Positions 46,207-55,120 of a stretch of DNA of 64,000 bases are shown here, piece by piece. The stretch is from Actinocatenispora rupis (GTDB lineage: Bacteria; Actinomycetota; Actinomycetes; Mycobacteriales; Micromonosporaceae), in contig NZ_BOMB01000010.1 of NCBI RefSeq assembly GCF_016861975.1, positions 369,167 through 433,166 of the forward strand. Direction: 5' to 3'. Position 1 is the first letter of the stretch. Every line of letters begins with the position of its first letter. A program made the position numbers and the translations under genes. The notes under the pieces are model-generated. The model did no database searches, was not told the DNA's origin, and worked only from the letters and a program-made list of their open reading frames with translations.

Positions 46207-46578
46207 GTGGCACGCGTCAAGCGGGCAGTGAATGCCCAGAAGAAGCGCAGGACCATCCTGGAGACCGCCAGCGGCTACCGCGGCCAGCGTTCCCGGCTGT
46301 ACCGCAAGGCCAAGGAGCAGGTCCTCCACTCGATGAACTACGCGTACCGGGACCGCCGGGCGCGTAAGGGCGACTTCCGTCGCCTGTGGATCACCCGCAT
46401 CAACGCGGCTGCCCGCGCGAACGGCATGACGTACAACCGGTTCGTGCAGGGCCTGAAGGCCGCCGGTGTCGAGGTGGACCGCAAGGTGCTGGCCGAGCTG
46501 GCCGTGAGCGACGCGAAGGCGTTCGCCGCGCTCGTCGCGATCGCGCACAAGAACGTGCCGGCCAGCGACGCCGCCTGA
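46207..46578 (+). CDS. rplT: Ribosomal protein L20
   Basis: A 123-residue basic 50S assembly protein. [65 protein letters not shown] are conserved. GTG start 75 bases after rpmI with AGGAGAGA upstream. In Bacillus, L20 represses this operon through the mRNA leader. Confidence 0.97.
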   Translation: MARVKRAVNAQKKRRTILETASGYRGQRSRLYRKAKEQVLHSMNYAYRDRRARKGDFRRLWITRINAAARANGMTYNRFVQGLKAAGVEVDRKVLAELAVSDAKAFAALVAIAHKNVPASDAA

Positions 46579-46591
46579 CCGCGTACTGACG

Positions 46592-47431
46592 ATGCTCGAC
46601 CGACCCGGGGTGTTCACTGAACGGACGCCCCGGGTCGTGCGTGCCCGGGGTCTGTTGCGCCGGGCGCGCCGGGACGACGAGCGGCTGTTCCTGGCGGAGG
46701 GGCCGCAGGCGGTGCGCGAGGCCGTGCCCGCCGCGACCGAGCTGTTCGGTACGGACGAGGCGCTGGCGCGGTACCCGGAGATCGCCGACGCGGCGCGGGA
46801 CGCCGGTGTGCGCGTGTCGGTGGTGACGGAGAAGGCGTTGGCCGGGTTGGCCGACACGCAGCGTCCGCAGGGGTTGGTGGCGGTGTGCCGCTACTCCGAC
46901 GTACCGCTGGCGGCGGCGTTGGCGCGGCGGCCGCGGCTGGTCGTGGTGTTGGCGAACATCGCCGATCCGGGTAATGCCGGCACGGTGCTGCGGACCGCGG
47001 ACGCGGCCGGTGCGGGGGCCGTGGTGTTCACCGACAACAGCGTGGATGTCTACAACGGCAAGTGTGTCCGGTCGTCGGCGGGCAGCCTGTTCCATCTGGA
47101 CGTGGTGCGCGGTGGCGATCCGGCCGCGGTGGTCGAGGAGCTGCGCGCGGCGGGGTTGTGGGTGGCGGCGACGGACCTGCGCGGCGCCGACGATCTGGAC
47201 GCGCTCGCCGACGACGGGGTGCTGGACCGGCCGACGGCATGGCTGTTCGGCAGCGAGGCGCACGGGTTGTCGGCGGAGCTGTCCGCGGCGGCCGACGCGC
47301 GGGTGAAGGTGCCGATCCACGGCCGTGCGGAGAGCCTGAACCTGGCTGCTGCCGCCGCGGTCTGCCTGTACACTTCGGCTCGTGCGCAGCGCCCGTCCAG
47401 GGGCGCCGACGAGCGGGGGAGGCGGCGATGA
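46592..47431 (+). CDS. TrmH/SpoU-family RNA 2'-O-methyltransferase
   Basis: A 279-residue SPOUT methyltransferase. An N-terminal substrate-binding domain (about 15-105) precedes the knotted catalytic domain with motif 1 NIADPGNAGTVLRTADAAG, motif 2 WLFGSEAHGLS and motif 3 VPIHGRAESLNLAAAAAV. The RNA target (probably 23S rRNA or tRNA) is not decidable. It begins 13 bases after rplT and is probably in the same transcript. Its 3' end contains a second TACACT hexamer followed by a hairpin that could serve the pheS leader. Confidence 0.92.
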   Translation: MLDRPGVFTERTPRVVRARGLLRRARRDDERLFLAEGPQAVREAVPAATELFGTDEALARYPEIADAARDAGVRVSVVTEKALAGLADTQRPQGLVAVCRYSDVPLAAALARRPRLVVVLANIADPGNAGTVLRTADAAGAGAVVFTDNSVDVYNGKCVRSSAGSLFHLDVVRGGDPAAVVEELRAAGLWVAATDLRGADDLDALADDGVLDRPTAWLFGSEAHGLSAELSAAADARVKVPIHGRAESLNLAAAAAVCLYTSARAQRPSRGADERGRRR

Positions 47432-47725
47432 TCGACATCGACGGCCGGCTCCCGGTGCGTTCGTTTATCCGGCCCGCCGGTGGCGGGCTGTCCGGCTGAT
47501 ACCAGGCCGGTTCTCTCCCCGGTGGGCTGCGGCGATGCCGCGTGGCCGGGCCCGTGACCGCAGTTCGGCGGTCTGGCGCACCGTCGGTGTGGCCGCCGCG
47601 CCACCATGCGGATCACGGCTCCGGCACTGTCCGTAGACTCTTGCGCTGGCGCACGTCCTTCGTACGTGCGGGCCGTCGGCGCAGGGTGACCGCAACCCCA
47701 TGGATGGGGCAGTACCGGGAGAGTC
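47369..47725 (+). promoter_or_regulatory. pheS promoter region and leader
   Basis: Two -10 candidates: TACACT (47369-47374, inside the end of the TrmH gene) and TAGACT (47634-47639). The first is followed by a two-part hairpin (GCTCGT/ACGAGC outside GCGCCC/GGGCGC, 47378-47414). Between 47432 and 47725 (294 bases) I see no gene. Small inverted repeats GCACGT/ACGTGC (near 47652) and CCCCAT/ATGGGG (near 47696) are present. No leader peptide with a Phe run and no credible T-box. Confidence 0.4.
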
Positions 47726-48787
47726 ATGTCGTATCGCAACGATCCGTACGATCCGAAGGAGGCCACGCTGCTCGACCCGGCCTCCCTCGACGAGGCGGTG
47801 ACGGCCGCCGAGAAGGCGTTCACCGCCGCGAGCAGTCCGGACGAGCTGGCTGCCGCGCGCGTCGCGCACCTGGGTGACCGTGCCCCGGTGTTGCTGGCGC
47901 GGCGCGAGATCGGCGCCCTGCCGCCGCACGCGAAGTCCGACGCCGGCAAGCGGGTGAACGCCGCCCGCACCGCCATCCAGTCCGCGTACGACGCGCGGCA
48001 CGTGGCGTTGGAGGCGGCCGAGCGCCAGCGCGTACTGGACGAGGAGAGCGTCGACGTCACGCTGCCGACCGACCGCCGGCCGCTCGGTGCCCGGCACCCG
48101 TTGCCGGCGCTGATCGAGCGCATCTGCGACCTGTTCGTCGGCATGGGGTACGAGGTGGTCGACGGGCCGGAGGCGGAGTCGAGCTGGTTCAACTTCGACG
48201 CGCTCAACATCGGGCCGGACAACCCGGTGCGCGGCGAGATGGACACGTTCTACACCGAGACGCCGGATCTGGTACTGCGGACGCACACCTCGCCGGGGCA
48301 GGTGCGCACGATGCTGAACCGTACGCCGCCGATCGCGATCATCTGCCCGGGCCGCGTGTACCGGACCGACGAGCTGGACGCGACGCACAGCCCGGTGTTC
48401 CACCAGGTCGAGGGGCTGGTGGTGGCCGAGGGCATCACGATGGCGCACCTGCGCGGCACGCTCGACCACTTCGCGCGGGCGATCTTCGGCCCGGACGCGA
48501 AGACGCGGTTCCGGCCGCACTACTTCCCGTTCACGGAGCCGTCCGCGGAGTTCGACATCTGGTTCCCGGAGCACCGGGACGGTGCGCGCTGGGTGGAGTG
48601 GGGCGGCTGCGGCATGGTCAACCCGCGGGTGTTGACGGCCTGCGGCATCGATCCGCGGCGCTACTCCGGCTTCGCGTTCGGGATGGGCATCGACCGGTCC
48701 CTGATGTTCCAGCAGGGGATCAGCGATTTTCACGACATCGTCGAGGGCGACGTGCGGTTCAGCCGCGCGTACGGGATGGAGGTCTGA
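47726..48787 (+). CDS. pheS: Phenylalanyl-tRNA synthetase alpha subunit
   Basis: A 353-residue class II synthetase catalytic subunit. The N-terminal coiled coil contacts tRNA (about 1-100). The class II core has motif 1 near LIERICDLFVGMGYEVVDGPEAESSWFNFDALN, motif 2 GRVYRTDELDATHSPVFHQVEGL, and motif 3 GFAFGMGIDRSLMFQQGI. The stop is followed after three bases by pheT, giving the alpha2-beta2 enzyme. Confidence 0.97.
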   Translation: MSYRNDPYDPKEATLLDPASLDEAVTAAEKAFTAASSPDELAAARVAHLGDRAPVLLARREIGALPPHAKSDAGKRVNAARTAIQSAYDARHVALEAAERQRVLDEESVDVTLPTDRRPLGARHPLPALIERICDLFVGMGYEVVDGPEAESSWFNFDALNIGPDNPVRGEMDTFYTETPDLVLRTHTSPGQVRTMLNRTPPIAIICPGRVYRTDELDATHSPVFHQVEGLVVAEGITMAHLRGTLDHFARAIFGPDAKTRFRPHYFPFTEPSAEFDIWFPEHRDGARWVEWGGCGMVNPRVLTACGIDPRRYSGFAFGMGIDRSLMFQQGISDFHDIVEGDVRFSRAYGMEV

Positions 48788-48790
48788 GCC

Positions 48791-51286
48791 GTGCTGGTTC
48801 CGCTGTCATGGCTGCGCGAGGCCGTGGACCTGCCGGCCGGGATCTCGCCCGCCGAGCTGGACGAGGCGTTCACGAACCTCGGCGTCGAGGTCGAGTCGGT
48901 CACCGACCTGGCCGCGTCGGTCCGGGGTCCGCTGGTGGTGGGCCGGGTGCTCACCATCGAGGAGCTGACCGGCTTCAAGAAGCCCATCCGGTACTGCACG
49001 GTCGACGTGGGCGCCGCGAACGGTACGGGTGAGCCGCAGAGCATCGTGTGCGGCGCGCGCAACTTCGCGGTCGACGACCTGGTCGTGGTGATCCTGCCGG
49101 GCGGCGTACTGCCGGGCGAGTTCACGATCGGCGCGCGCAAGACGTACGGGCGGATGTCGGCGGGGATGATCTGCTCGGCCCGCGAGCTGGGGCTGGGCGA
49201 GGACCACAGCGGGATCATCGTGCTGCCGGCGGACGTGGCCGCGGCGCCGGGCGACGACGCGCGGCCGGTGGTCGGGCTGGACGACGTGGTGTTCGACCTG
49301 TCCGTGACGCCGGACCGCGGCTACCAGCTGTCCGTACGCGGGCTGGGGCGCGAGCTGGCGCGGGCGCTGGGCGTGGCGTACCACGATCCGGCGGACCGGC
49401 CGGCGACGGCGGGCACGCCGGACGCGTCGGCGGGGCGCCGGATCCTGGTGGAGGACACGGCCGGCTGCGACCGGTTCTCGGCCAGGCTGGTGACGGGCGT
49501 CGACCCGGCCGCGCCAAGTCCACAGTGGATGGTGCGGCGGTTGACGCACGCCGGCGTACGGCCGATCTCGCTGCCGGTGGACGTGACCAACTACGTGATG
49601 CTGGAGCTGGGGCAGCCGATGCACGCGTTCGACGCGGCCCGGCTCACCGGCGACCTCGTCGTACGGCGGGCGCGCGAGGGTGAGCGGCTGACCGCCATCG
49701 ACCACGTCGAGCGCGCACTGTCCACAGAGGACCTGGTGATCTGCGACGACACCGGCGTGGTGTCGCTGGCCGCGGTGATGGGCGGCGAGACGACCGAGGT
49801 CGGCGACGGTACGACCGACGTGCTGTTCGAGGCGGCGCACTGGGATCCGGCCAGCATCAGCCGGACCGCGCGCCGGCACCGGATGCTGTCCGAGGCGTCC
49901 AAGCGGTACGAGCGCGGTGTCGACCCGGCGCTGACGCTCGTGGCGTTGCAGCGCGCCGTCGACCTGCTCGTCGAGTACGGCGGGGGGACGGCGGGCGCGG
50001 CGGTCGTCGACGTCGACCACGTCGTACCGGCGGAGACGGTGCTGCTGCCGGCGGACCTGCCGTCGCGCGTCGCGGGGGTGGACTACCCGGTGGCGCGCGT
50101 GGTGGAGCTGGTCGAGGCGGTCGGCGCGACGGTGGCCGTGGACGGCGACGTGCTCGCGGTGACCCCGCCGTCGTGGCGCCCGGACCTCACCGACCCGGCC
50201 GACGTGGTCGAGGAGGTCGTCCGCCTCGACGGGTACGGCAACGTGCCGTCGGTGCTGCCGCCCGTCGTCGCCGGCAACGGGCTGACGGTGGCGCAGCGGC
50301 GGCGGCGTTCGGTGGCCCGCGCGCTCGCCGAGGCCGGGTACGTCGAGGTGCTGAGCTACCCGTTCGTCAGCCCGGAGTCGTTCGACGCGCTGGGACTGCC
50401 GGCGGACGACCCGCGGCGTACGGCGGTGCGGTTGGCGAACCCGCTGTCCGAGCGCGAGCCGCTGCTGCGTACGACGCTGCTGCCGCCGCTGCTCGCGACC
50501 GTACGGCGGAACCTGGCGCGGGGGCAGCGCGACGTGGCGCTGTTCGAGGTGGGCCTGGTGTTCCGGCCGTCGGCGGAGCCGGTCGCGCCGCCGCCCGTAC
50601 TGCCGGTGGACCACCGCCCCAGCGACGCCGACCTGGTCGCCGCGCTCGCCGTCGTCCCGCGCCAGCCGTACCGGGTGGCCGCGGTGATCACCGGCGAGGC
50701 CGAGCGCGCCGGCTGGTGGGGTACGGGCCGCGCCGCGGACTGGACCGACGCGCTGGAGGCGGCGCGGCTGGTCGCGCGTACCGCGGGCGTGACGCTGACG
50801 GTCCGGGCGGACCGGCACGCGCCGTGGCATCCGGGCCGCTGCGCCGAGCTGACCGTCGACGGTGTCCTCGTCGGGCACGCGGGGGAACTGCACCCCGAGG
50901 TGTGCCAGGCGCTGGAGCTGCCCCGCGGTACGGCGGCGCTGGAGATGGAGCTGTCCGCGCTGCCGGACCGCGAGCCGGTCCCCGCACCGGTCATCTCGAC
51001 GTACCCGCCGGCGTTGATCGACGTGGCGCTGCTGGTGGACGACGCGACCCCGGCCGGGGACGTGGAGTCGGCGCTGGCCGCGGGCGCGGGTGAGCTGCTG
51101 GAGTCGATCCGGCTGTTCGACGTCTTCCGCGGGGAGCAGCTCGGCGCGGGGCGCAAGTCGCTGGCGTACAAGCTGAGTTTCCGGGCCGCGGACCGGACGC
51201 TGACCGCGGATGACGCGGTGGGTGCCCGGGACGCCGCGGTCGCCGAGGCGGCCCGACGGGTCGGCGCGACGCTGCGCGGCGCCTGA
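48791..51286 (+). CDS. pheT: Phenylalanyl-tRNA synthetase beta subunit
   Basis: An 831-residue beta subunit. It starts with the tRNA-binding EMAP-like domain (about 40-150), then the B3/B4 editing domain (about 210-400), B5 domain, catalytic-like core (about 480-700) and C-terminal anticodon-binding FDX-ACB domain (about 735-831, STYPPALIDVALLVDD...RLFDVFRGEQLGAGRKSLAYKLSFRA). Full length. It carries one TCCACAGTGGA repeat at 49519. A terminator follows. Confidence 0.97.
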   Translation: MLVPLSWLREAVDLPAGISPAELDEAFTNLGVEVESVTDLAASVRGPLVVGRVLTIEELTGFKKPIRYCTVDVGAANGTGEPQSIVCGARNFAVDDLVVVILPGGVLPGEFTIGARKTYGRMSAGMICSARELGLGEDHSGIIVLPADVAAAPGDDARPVVGLDDVVFDLSVTPDRGYQLSVRGLGRELARALGVAYHDPADRPATAGTPDASAGRRILVEDTAGCDRFSARLVTGVDPAAPSPQWMVRRLTHAGVRPISLPVDVTNYVMLELGQPMHAFDAARLTGDLVVRRAREGERLTAIDHVERALSTEDLVICDDTGVVSLAAVMGGETTEVGDGTTDVLFEAAHWDPASISRTARRHRMLSEASKRYERGVDPALTLVALQRAVDLLVEYGGGTAGAAVVDVDHVVPAETVLLPADLPSRVAGVDYPVARVVELVEAVGATVAVDGDVLAVTPPSWRPDLTDPADVVEEVVRLDGYGNVPSVLPPVVAGNGLTVAQRRRRSVARALAEAGYVEVLSYPFVSPESFDALGLPADDPRRTAVRLANPLSEREPLLRTTLLPPLLATVRRNLARGQRDVALFEVGLVFRPSAEPVAPPPVLPVDHRPSDADLVAALAVVPRQPYRVAAVITGEAERAGWWGTGRAADWTDALEAARLVARTAGVTLTVRADRHAPWHPGRCAELTVDGVLVGHAGELHPEVCQALELPRGTAALEMELSALPDREPVPAPVISTYPPALIDVALLVDDATPAGDVESALAAGAGELLESIRLFDVFRGEQLGAGRKSLAYKLSFRAADRTLTADDAVGARDAAVAEAARRVGATLRGA
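49519..49529 (-). repeat. Dispersed 11-mer TCCAC(A/T)GTGGA, copy 3
   Basis: TCCACAGTGGA on the plus strand within pheT, in another frame (Ser-Pro-Gln-Trp), using the rare codons AGT and CCA. Confidence 0.6.
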
Positions 51287-51292
51287 GATTCC

Positions 51293-51328
51293 GACGCCCG
51301 GCGTGCCACGACCGGCGCGCCGGGTGTC
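51293..51328. terminator. Bidirectional terminator after pheT
   Basis: GACGCCCGGCG pairs with CGCCGGGTGTC (11 bp with one G-T pair) around a 14-base loop. It lies between pheT and the convergent membrane protein gene, whose stop begins inside the 3' arm. Confidence 0.65.
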
Positions 51329-53090
51329 AGCCCGGGACCGACCAGTACCAGACGCCGCCCTGGTGCCGTCCCGGTACGGCGAGGAGCCGGTCGACGGCGG
51401 TACGGACCTGCGTCTGGTGCCGCGCGGACGGGTCGAGGACGACCAGGTCGGTGTGCCCGGCGGCGAGGTCGCGGCGGGCGCGGGCCCGGTCCGCGGCGTC
51501 GACCGGCGGGATCCGGCCGGTGACCGACACGTTCGCGACGGTGACCGCGAACGGGGACCGCGGTGTCGCCCACTGCGCCCTGCCGTCGGGACCGGGGTGC
51601 ATGACCGGCCCGCCGGGGATCGCCATGTCCGCCCGGGTGTACGCGGCGAACCGCATGCCGAGCCGGGACGAGTAGCTGAACTGCGGCACGGCCAGTACGG
51701 TGCGGCCCGGTGCGACGTGCGCCCGCCAGTACCCGTCGGTGAAGAACGCCGGTACGGCGGGCCGCGACGTGGTGGGCAGCGCCAGCGGTACGAGTGGCAG
51801 CAGCGCCGCCACGAACACGCCGATCCACACCGGCCGCGGCACCCGGGTACGCAGGGCGCGCTCGGCGCCGAGCGCGAGTACCGCGCCGAGGGTGGTGGTG
51901 GTGACGAGCGCGAGCCGGTCCGGGATCGCCTGGTCGACCAGCGGAAGCCCGGCGACCAGCGCCCACGGCCCGGGGATGCCGGTGTGCCGCCGCAGGAACA
52001 CCACCTCGGTACCGAGGCTGAGTAGGGCGAACAGGACGCCGGTGCAGGTCAGTGCGAGGACGGTCCGGCTGCGCCGCAGCCACCACACGAGCGCGACGGC
52101 CAGCACGACCAGCCCGACCCCGAGGTACGTGGCCTCCTCGGTGACGTTGCCCGCGTACACCCGGGCGGCCTGCCGGTGCCCGCCGAACGGCGAGTAGGTG
52201 CCGTACCAGACCCAGGACAGGACGTCGGTGCCGTACTTGCCGATGTTCCACGGACTGCCGTGGTAGCTCTGCGGACCGGCCAGCAGCATCCACAGTGGAT
52301 AGCCGGCGAGGACCAGGAAGACCGGTGCGGCGACGCCGATCCGGATCAGGAAGCCGCGCAGTTCGCGGCGCGCCGCGGCGCGGTTCAGCAGCGCCCACGC
52401 GACGACGAACACCGCGACGCCGAGCACCGTGAACAGCAGCACCTCGGTACCGGTCAGGAACTGCGCGGCGAGCAGCGCCCCGAGTACGACGCCGCGCCGG
52501 GCGGGTCGCGGCCGTCCCGGCGACGGCAGGACGCACAGCACCACGAACGGTACGAGGAACTGGCCGGTGATGTGCACGTGCGCGTTCGACATGGAGATCA
52601 TGCCGGGCGCGAAGCCGATGAACCCGGCGCCGATCGCCGCCGCGGCCCGGGACCACACCAGCCGCCGGCAGAACACCAGGTACCAGCCGGCCGCCGTACC
52701 GGCGAGCGCCACGCCCTCCAGTACGACGAAGGACACGGCGGGGCCGAACGTGACCGTGACCGGGGTGAGGACGGCGGCGGGCAGGATGACCGACGAGTTC
52801 GCCATCAGGTTCGCGCCGTCGGGGGCGTTGACCTGCGTGGTGAAGAACGGGTTGGTCAGGTGCGTCACCGCGTGCGCCCCGTACGCCAGCATCCACTCCA
52901 TCAGCGGCTGGTCGTTCGGGTTGTCGGTGAGGACCCGGGTGTCGGGCGCGGCCCACAGCCCGGACGTGACCCAGACCGCGAGCCCGACGTAGCAGGCCAG
53001 GACCAGCACGTGCGGCCATGCCCGCCACCGGTTCCGGCCCGGTTCGGCCGGTTCGGCGGTCGTGTCGGGCAGCGGGTCGGTGCGGGTCAT
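51327..53090 (-). CDS. Large multi-pass membrane protein, GT-C glycosyltransferase-like
   Basis: A 587-residue membrane protein with about 11 hydrophobic helices in residues 30-450 and a soluble C-terminal domain of about 130 residues. The first loop contains DNPNDQPLMEWMLAYG, an acidic segment in the position of the catalytic loop of GT-C polyprenol-dependent glycosyltransferases, and YAGNVTEEATYLG follows later. It has no closer identity I can name. It is 10 bases downstream of a GT2 glycosyltransferase gene that could supply its lipid-linked sugar. One copy of the 11-base repeat lies at 52289. Confidence 0.75.
   Translation of the reverse strand: MTRTDPLPDTTAEPAEPGRNRWRAWPHVLVLACYVGLAVWVTSGLWAAPDTRVLTDNPNDQPLMEWMLAYGAHAVTHLTNPFFTTQVNAPDGANLMANSSVILPAAVLTPVTVTFGPAVSFVVLEGVALAGTAAGWYLVFCRRLVWSRAAAAIGAGFIGFAPGMISMSNAHVHITGQFLVPFVVLCVLPSPGRPRPARRGVVLGALLAAQFLTGTEVLLFTVLGVAVFVVAWALLNRAAARRELRGFLIRIGVAAPVFLVLAGYPLWMLLAGPQSYHGSPWNIGKYGTDVLSWVWYGTYSPFGGHRQAARVYAGNVTEEATYLGVGLVVLAVALVWWLRRSRTVLALTCTGVLFALLSLGTEVVFLRRHTGIPGPWALVAGLPLVDQAIPDRLALVTTTTLGAVLALGAERALRTRVPRPVWIGVFVAALLPLVPLALPTTSRPAVPAFFTDGYWRAHVAPGRTVLAVPQFSYSSRLGMRFAAYTRADMAIPGGPVMHPGPDGRAQWATPRSPFAVTVANVSVTGRIPPVDAADRARARRDLAAGHTDLVVLDPSARHQTQVRTAVDRLLAVPGRHQGGVWYWSVPG
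52289..52299 (-). repeat. Dispersed 11-mer TCCAC(A/T)GTGGA, copy 4
   Basis: On the coding (minus) strand of the GT-C-like gene it reads TCCACTGTGGA across Tyr-Pro-Leu-Trp, using the rare codons TAT and CCA. Confidence 0.6.
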
Positions 53091-53100
53091 GGCCGCCGGA

Positions 53101-53799
53101 TCAGTTCGGTCGCGGCGCCGGTGCGAGACGCTGCCGGGCCAGGATGCCGAGCGCCTTCACCCCGTCCACCCAGGTGATCTTCTTGCCCTCCTCGCGGCTG
53201 CGGGCCGAGTAGTTGATCGGCACCTCGTACGGCCGGATGCGGCGGCGCAGCAGCTTGCCGGTGACCTCGGCCTCCATGCCGAAGTCGCGGGACTTGATGT
53301 CCAGGTCCCGGTACAGCTTGGTGGGCATCAGCTTGAAGCAGGTCTCCAGGTCGGACAGGTAGCAGTTGTAGAGGATGTTCGCGGCGGTGGTGATGGCCTT
53401 GTTGCCCATCACGTACCAGAAGGAGAAGGCGGCGTGTCCGCCGAAGCTGCGGTTGCCGTAGATGACCTGTCCGCGCCCGTCCTGTACGGGCTTGAGCAGC
53501 CGCGGGATGTCCCGCGGGTCGTACTCCAGGTCGGCGTCGAGGACGACCATGTAGTCACCGGTGGCCTCGCGTACGCCGGTCTGGATGGCGGCGCCCTTGC
53601 CCTGGTTGCGCGGGTGCCGGACGACGCGGACGCGCGAGTCGTCGAGGTGGTCGAGCAGCTCGCCGGTGCGGTCGCGGCTGCCGTCGTCGACGACGACGAG
53701 TTCGACCTCGCACGGGTAGCTGACCTCAAGGGTCTGTTTGATCGCGGTGATGACCCGGTCCTCTTCGTTGTACACGGGCATCAGGATCGACAGGCGCAC
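53101..53799 (-). CDS. Family 2 glycosyltransferase, dolichol-phosphate sugar synthase-like
   Basis: A 232-residue GT-A fold enzyme. LSILMPVYNEEDRVITAI starts the domain; the nucleotide/metal aspartates are in VVVDDGSRDRT and VVLDADLEYDP; then YGNRSFGG, FKLMPTKLY and MEAEVTGKLLRR resemble polyprenyl-phosphate mannose/glucose synthases. No C-terminal membrane helices, so it is a soluble or peripheral form. GTG 53799 is chosen at the start of the conserved fold; GTG 53808 adds three residues. Probably co-transcribed with the GT-C-like gene. Confidence 0.88.
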   Translation of the reverse strand: MRLSILMPVYNEEDRVITAIKQTLEVSYPCEVELVVVDDGSRDRTGELLDHLDDSRVRVVRHPRNQGKGAAIQTGVREATGDYMVVLDADLEYDPRDIPRLLKPVQDGRGQVIYGNRSFGGHAAFSFWYVMGNKAITTAANILYNCYLSDLETCFKLMPTKLYRDLDIKSRDFGMEAEVTGKLLRRRIRPYEVPINYSARSREEGKKITWVDGVKALGILARQRLAPAPRPN

Positions 53800-53932
53800 T
53801 GGAAACACACCCCAACTGTTGGTTCGCCGGTCCGCGCCCCCCGCGCGGTGTCCGGCCGGACACGAACGGCCGTCCTGCACGCCGTGAGGTGATCTCCCCG
53901 GCACTCTGTGTGCTCAGCCGCAGAGTTTGATC

Positions 53933-53982
53933 GTAGCCAAGCTTCCGGTTCGGCAGGCCGGAGTAGCGGACATCTTGGCTAC
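53933..53982. repeat. Nested inverted repeat upstream of argC
   Basis: GTAGCCAAG (53933-53941) and CTTGGCTAC (53974-53982) are perfect 9-base inverted arms. Inside them TTCCGG/CCGGAG gives an inner stem. It is unusually AT-rich for this genome. Could be an operator, a terminator for the GT2 side or the stem of a small RNA. Confidence 0.5.
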
Positions 53983-54072
53983 CTCTTTACGGGTGCCTTG
54001 CCTGGTCGCCGGCTGTGGTGCGGACAACCGGACCCGGCGGTGCGGGAAACCGCAGGTGCGTGCGCATCGTGA

Positions 54073-54078
54073 TACAGT
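54073..54078 (+). promoter_or_regulatory. Candidate -10 (TACAGT) of the arg operon
   Basis: TACAGT is followed by a short leader with ribosome site GGGAGG (54096-54101), five bases before the argC GTG. Confidence 0.4.
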
Positions 54079-54106
54079 CCGATGCATAGACATGCGGGAG
54101 GTCGAT

Positions 54107-55120
54107 GTGGGCGTACGGGTGGCCGTGGCCGGAGCGAGCGGATACGCCGGGGGTGAGCTGCTGCGCCTGATCGCCGGGCACCCCGGGCTCGACCTCGTCG
54201 CGGCCACCGGGGACAGCAGCGCCGGACGGGCCGTCACCGACGTGCACCCCCACCTGCCGGCGTACGCGGACGTCACGCTGCGGCCGACCGACGTGGCCGA
54301 GCTGGCCGACGCCGAGCTGGTGTTCCTGGCCCTGCCGCACGGCGCGTCCGCCGCACTGTCGGCGAGCCTGCCCGCCGGTACGCGGATCGTCGACCTCGGC
54401 GCCGACCACCGGCTCACCGACCCCGCGGTGTGGGCGAAGCACTACGGCGGGCCGTACCCGGGCGCGTGGACGTACGGGCTGCCCGAGCTGCCGGGGCAGC
54501 GCGCAAGGATCGCCGACTCCGACCGGGTTGCCGCCACCGGCTGCTACGTGGTCGCCAGTACGCTGCCGCTCGCCCCGCTGATCGCCGCCGGTGTCGCGGC
54601 ACCCGACGACGTGGTCGTCGTCGCCGCCTCCGGTACGTCCGGGGCCGGTCGGTCGGCGGCGCCGCACCTGCTCGGCAGCGAGGTGATGAACGACGTCTCG
54701 GCGTACAAGGTGGGGACGCACCGGCACGCGCCGGAGATCAAGCAGGCCGCGGGTGCGCGGACGCTGTCGTTCACGCCGCTGCTCGCGCCGATGCCACGCG
54801 GCATCCTGGCCACCGTCACCGCCCGCCCCACCGGTACGACGAGCGCGGACGAGGTGCGCCAGGTCCTCGCCGAGGCGTACGCGGGGGAGCCGTTCGTGAC
54901 GCTGCTGCCGGCCGGCGCGTGGCCGCACACCAGCGCGACGTACGGCAGCAACGCCTGTCACCTGCAGGTGACGGTGGACGGCGACTCGGGCCGGATCGTG
55001 GCCACGAGCGCGATCGACAACCTGGGCAAGGGCGCCGCCGGCCAGGCCGTGCAGTGCGCCAACCTCATGCTCGGACTGCCGGAGACCGCCGGCCTGACCG
55101 CGAACGGAGTGGCGCCGTGA
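54107..55120 (+). CDS. argC: N-acetyl-gamma-glutamyl-phosphate reductase
   Basis: A 337-residue NADPH-dependent reductase, third step of arginine biosynthesis. N-terminal Rossmann motif GASGYAGGELLRL, catalytic Cys in ATGCYVV, GTSGAGRS, and H in FTPLLAPMPRGI region are conserved. GTG 54107 has GGGAGG five bases upstream. First gene of a cluster in which each start lies within the previous stop. argC-argJ overlap is four bases. Confidence 0.95.
   Translation: MGVRVAVAGASGYAGGELLRLIAGHPGLDLVAATGDSSAGRAVTDVHPHLPAYADVTLRPTDVAELADAELVFLALPHGASAALSASLPAGTRIVDLGADHRLTDPAVWAKHYGGPYPGAWTYGLPELPGQRARIADSDRVAATGCYVVASTLPLAPLIAAGVAAPDDVVVVAASGTSGAGRSAAPHLLGSEVMNDVSAYKVGTHRHAPEIKQAAGARTLSFTPLLAPMPRGILATVTARPTGTTSADEVRQVLAEAYAGEPFVTLLPAGAWPHTSATYGSNACHLQVTVDGDSGRIVATSAIDNLGKGAAGQAVQCANLMLGLPETAGLTANGVAP

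Larger units (their letters stand above)
53800..54106. other. Divergent intergenic region between GT2 and argC
   Basis: 307 bases without a gene. It holds a long inverted repeat (53933-53982) and a candidate argC promoter, TACAGT at 54073-54078, about 29 bases before the argC GTG. The open frame that extends upstream of argC across this region is not conserved with the family and I do not regard it as coding. Confidence 0.5.

Noticed and set aside
47683..47700. Possible T-box core (AGGGTGACCGC) before pheS
   Set aside because: Lacks the full AGGGTGGNACCGCG sequence, a specifier stem and a terminator. Actinobacterial T-boxes I know of control ileS rather than pheS.
49731..49741. TGTCCACAG and the TCCAC repeats as DnaA boxes
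   Set aside because: They lack the TT(A/G)TNCACA form, are scattered across 40 kb and are not clustered near dnaA or an AT-rich region.
54079..54096. ArgR operator (GATGCATAGACATGCG)
   Set aside because: It resembles an ARG box in composition and location, but I could not align two good half-sites to the known consensus. Left uncalled.
53927..54106. Upstream extension of argC to ATG 53927
   Set aside because: The extra 60 residues have no family counterpart and read through the inverted repeat and promoter. GTG 54107 has a strong ribosome site.
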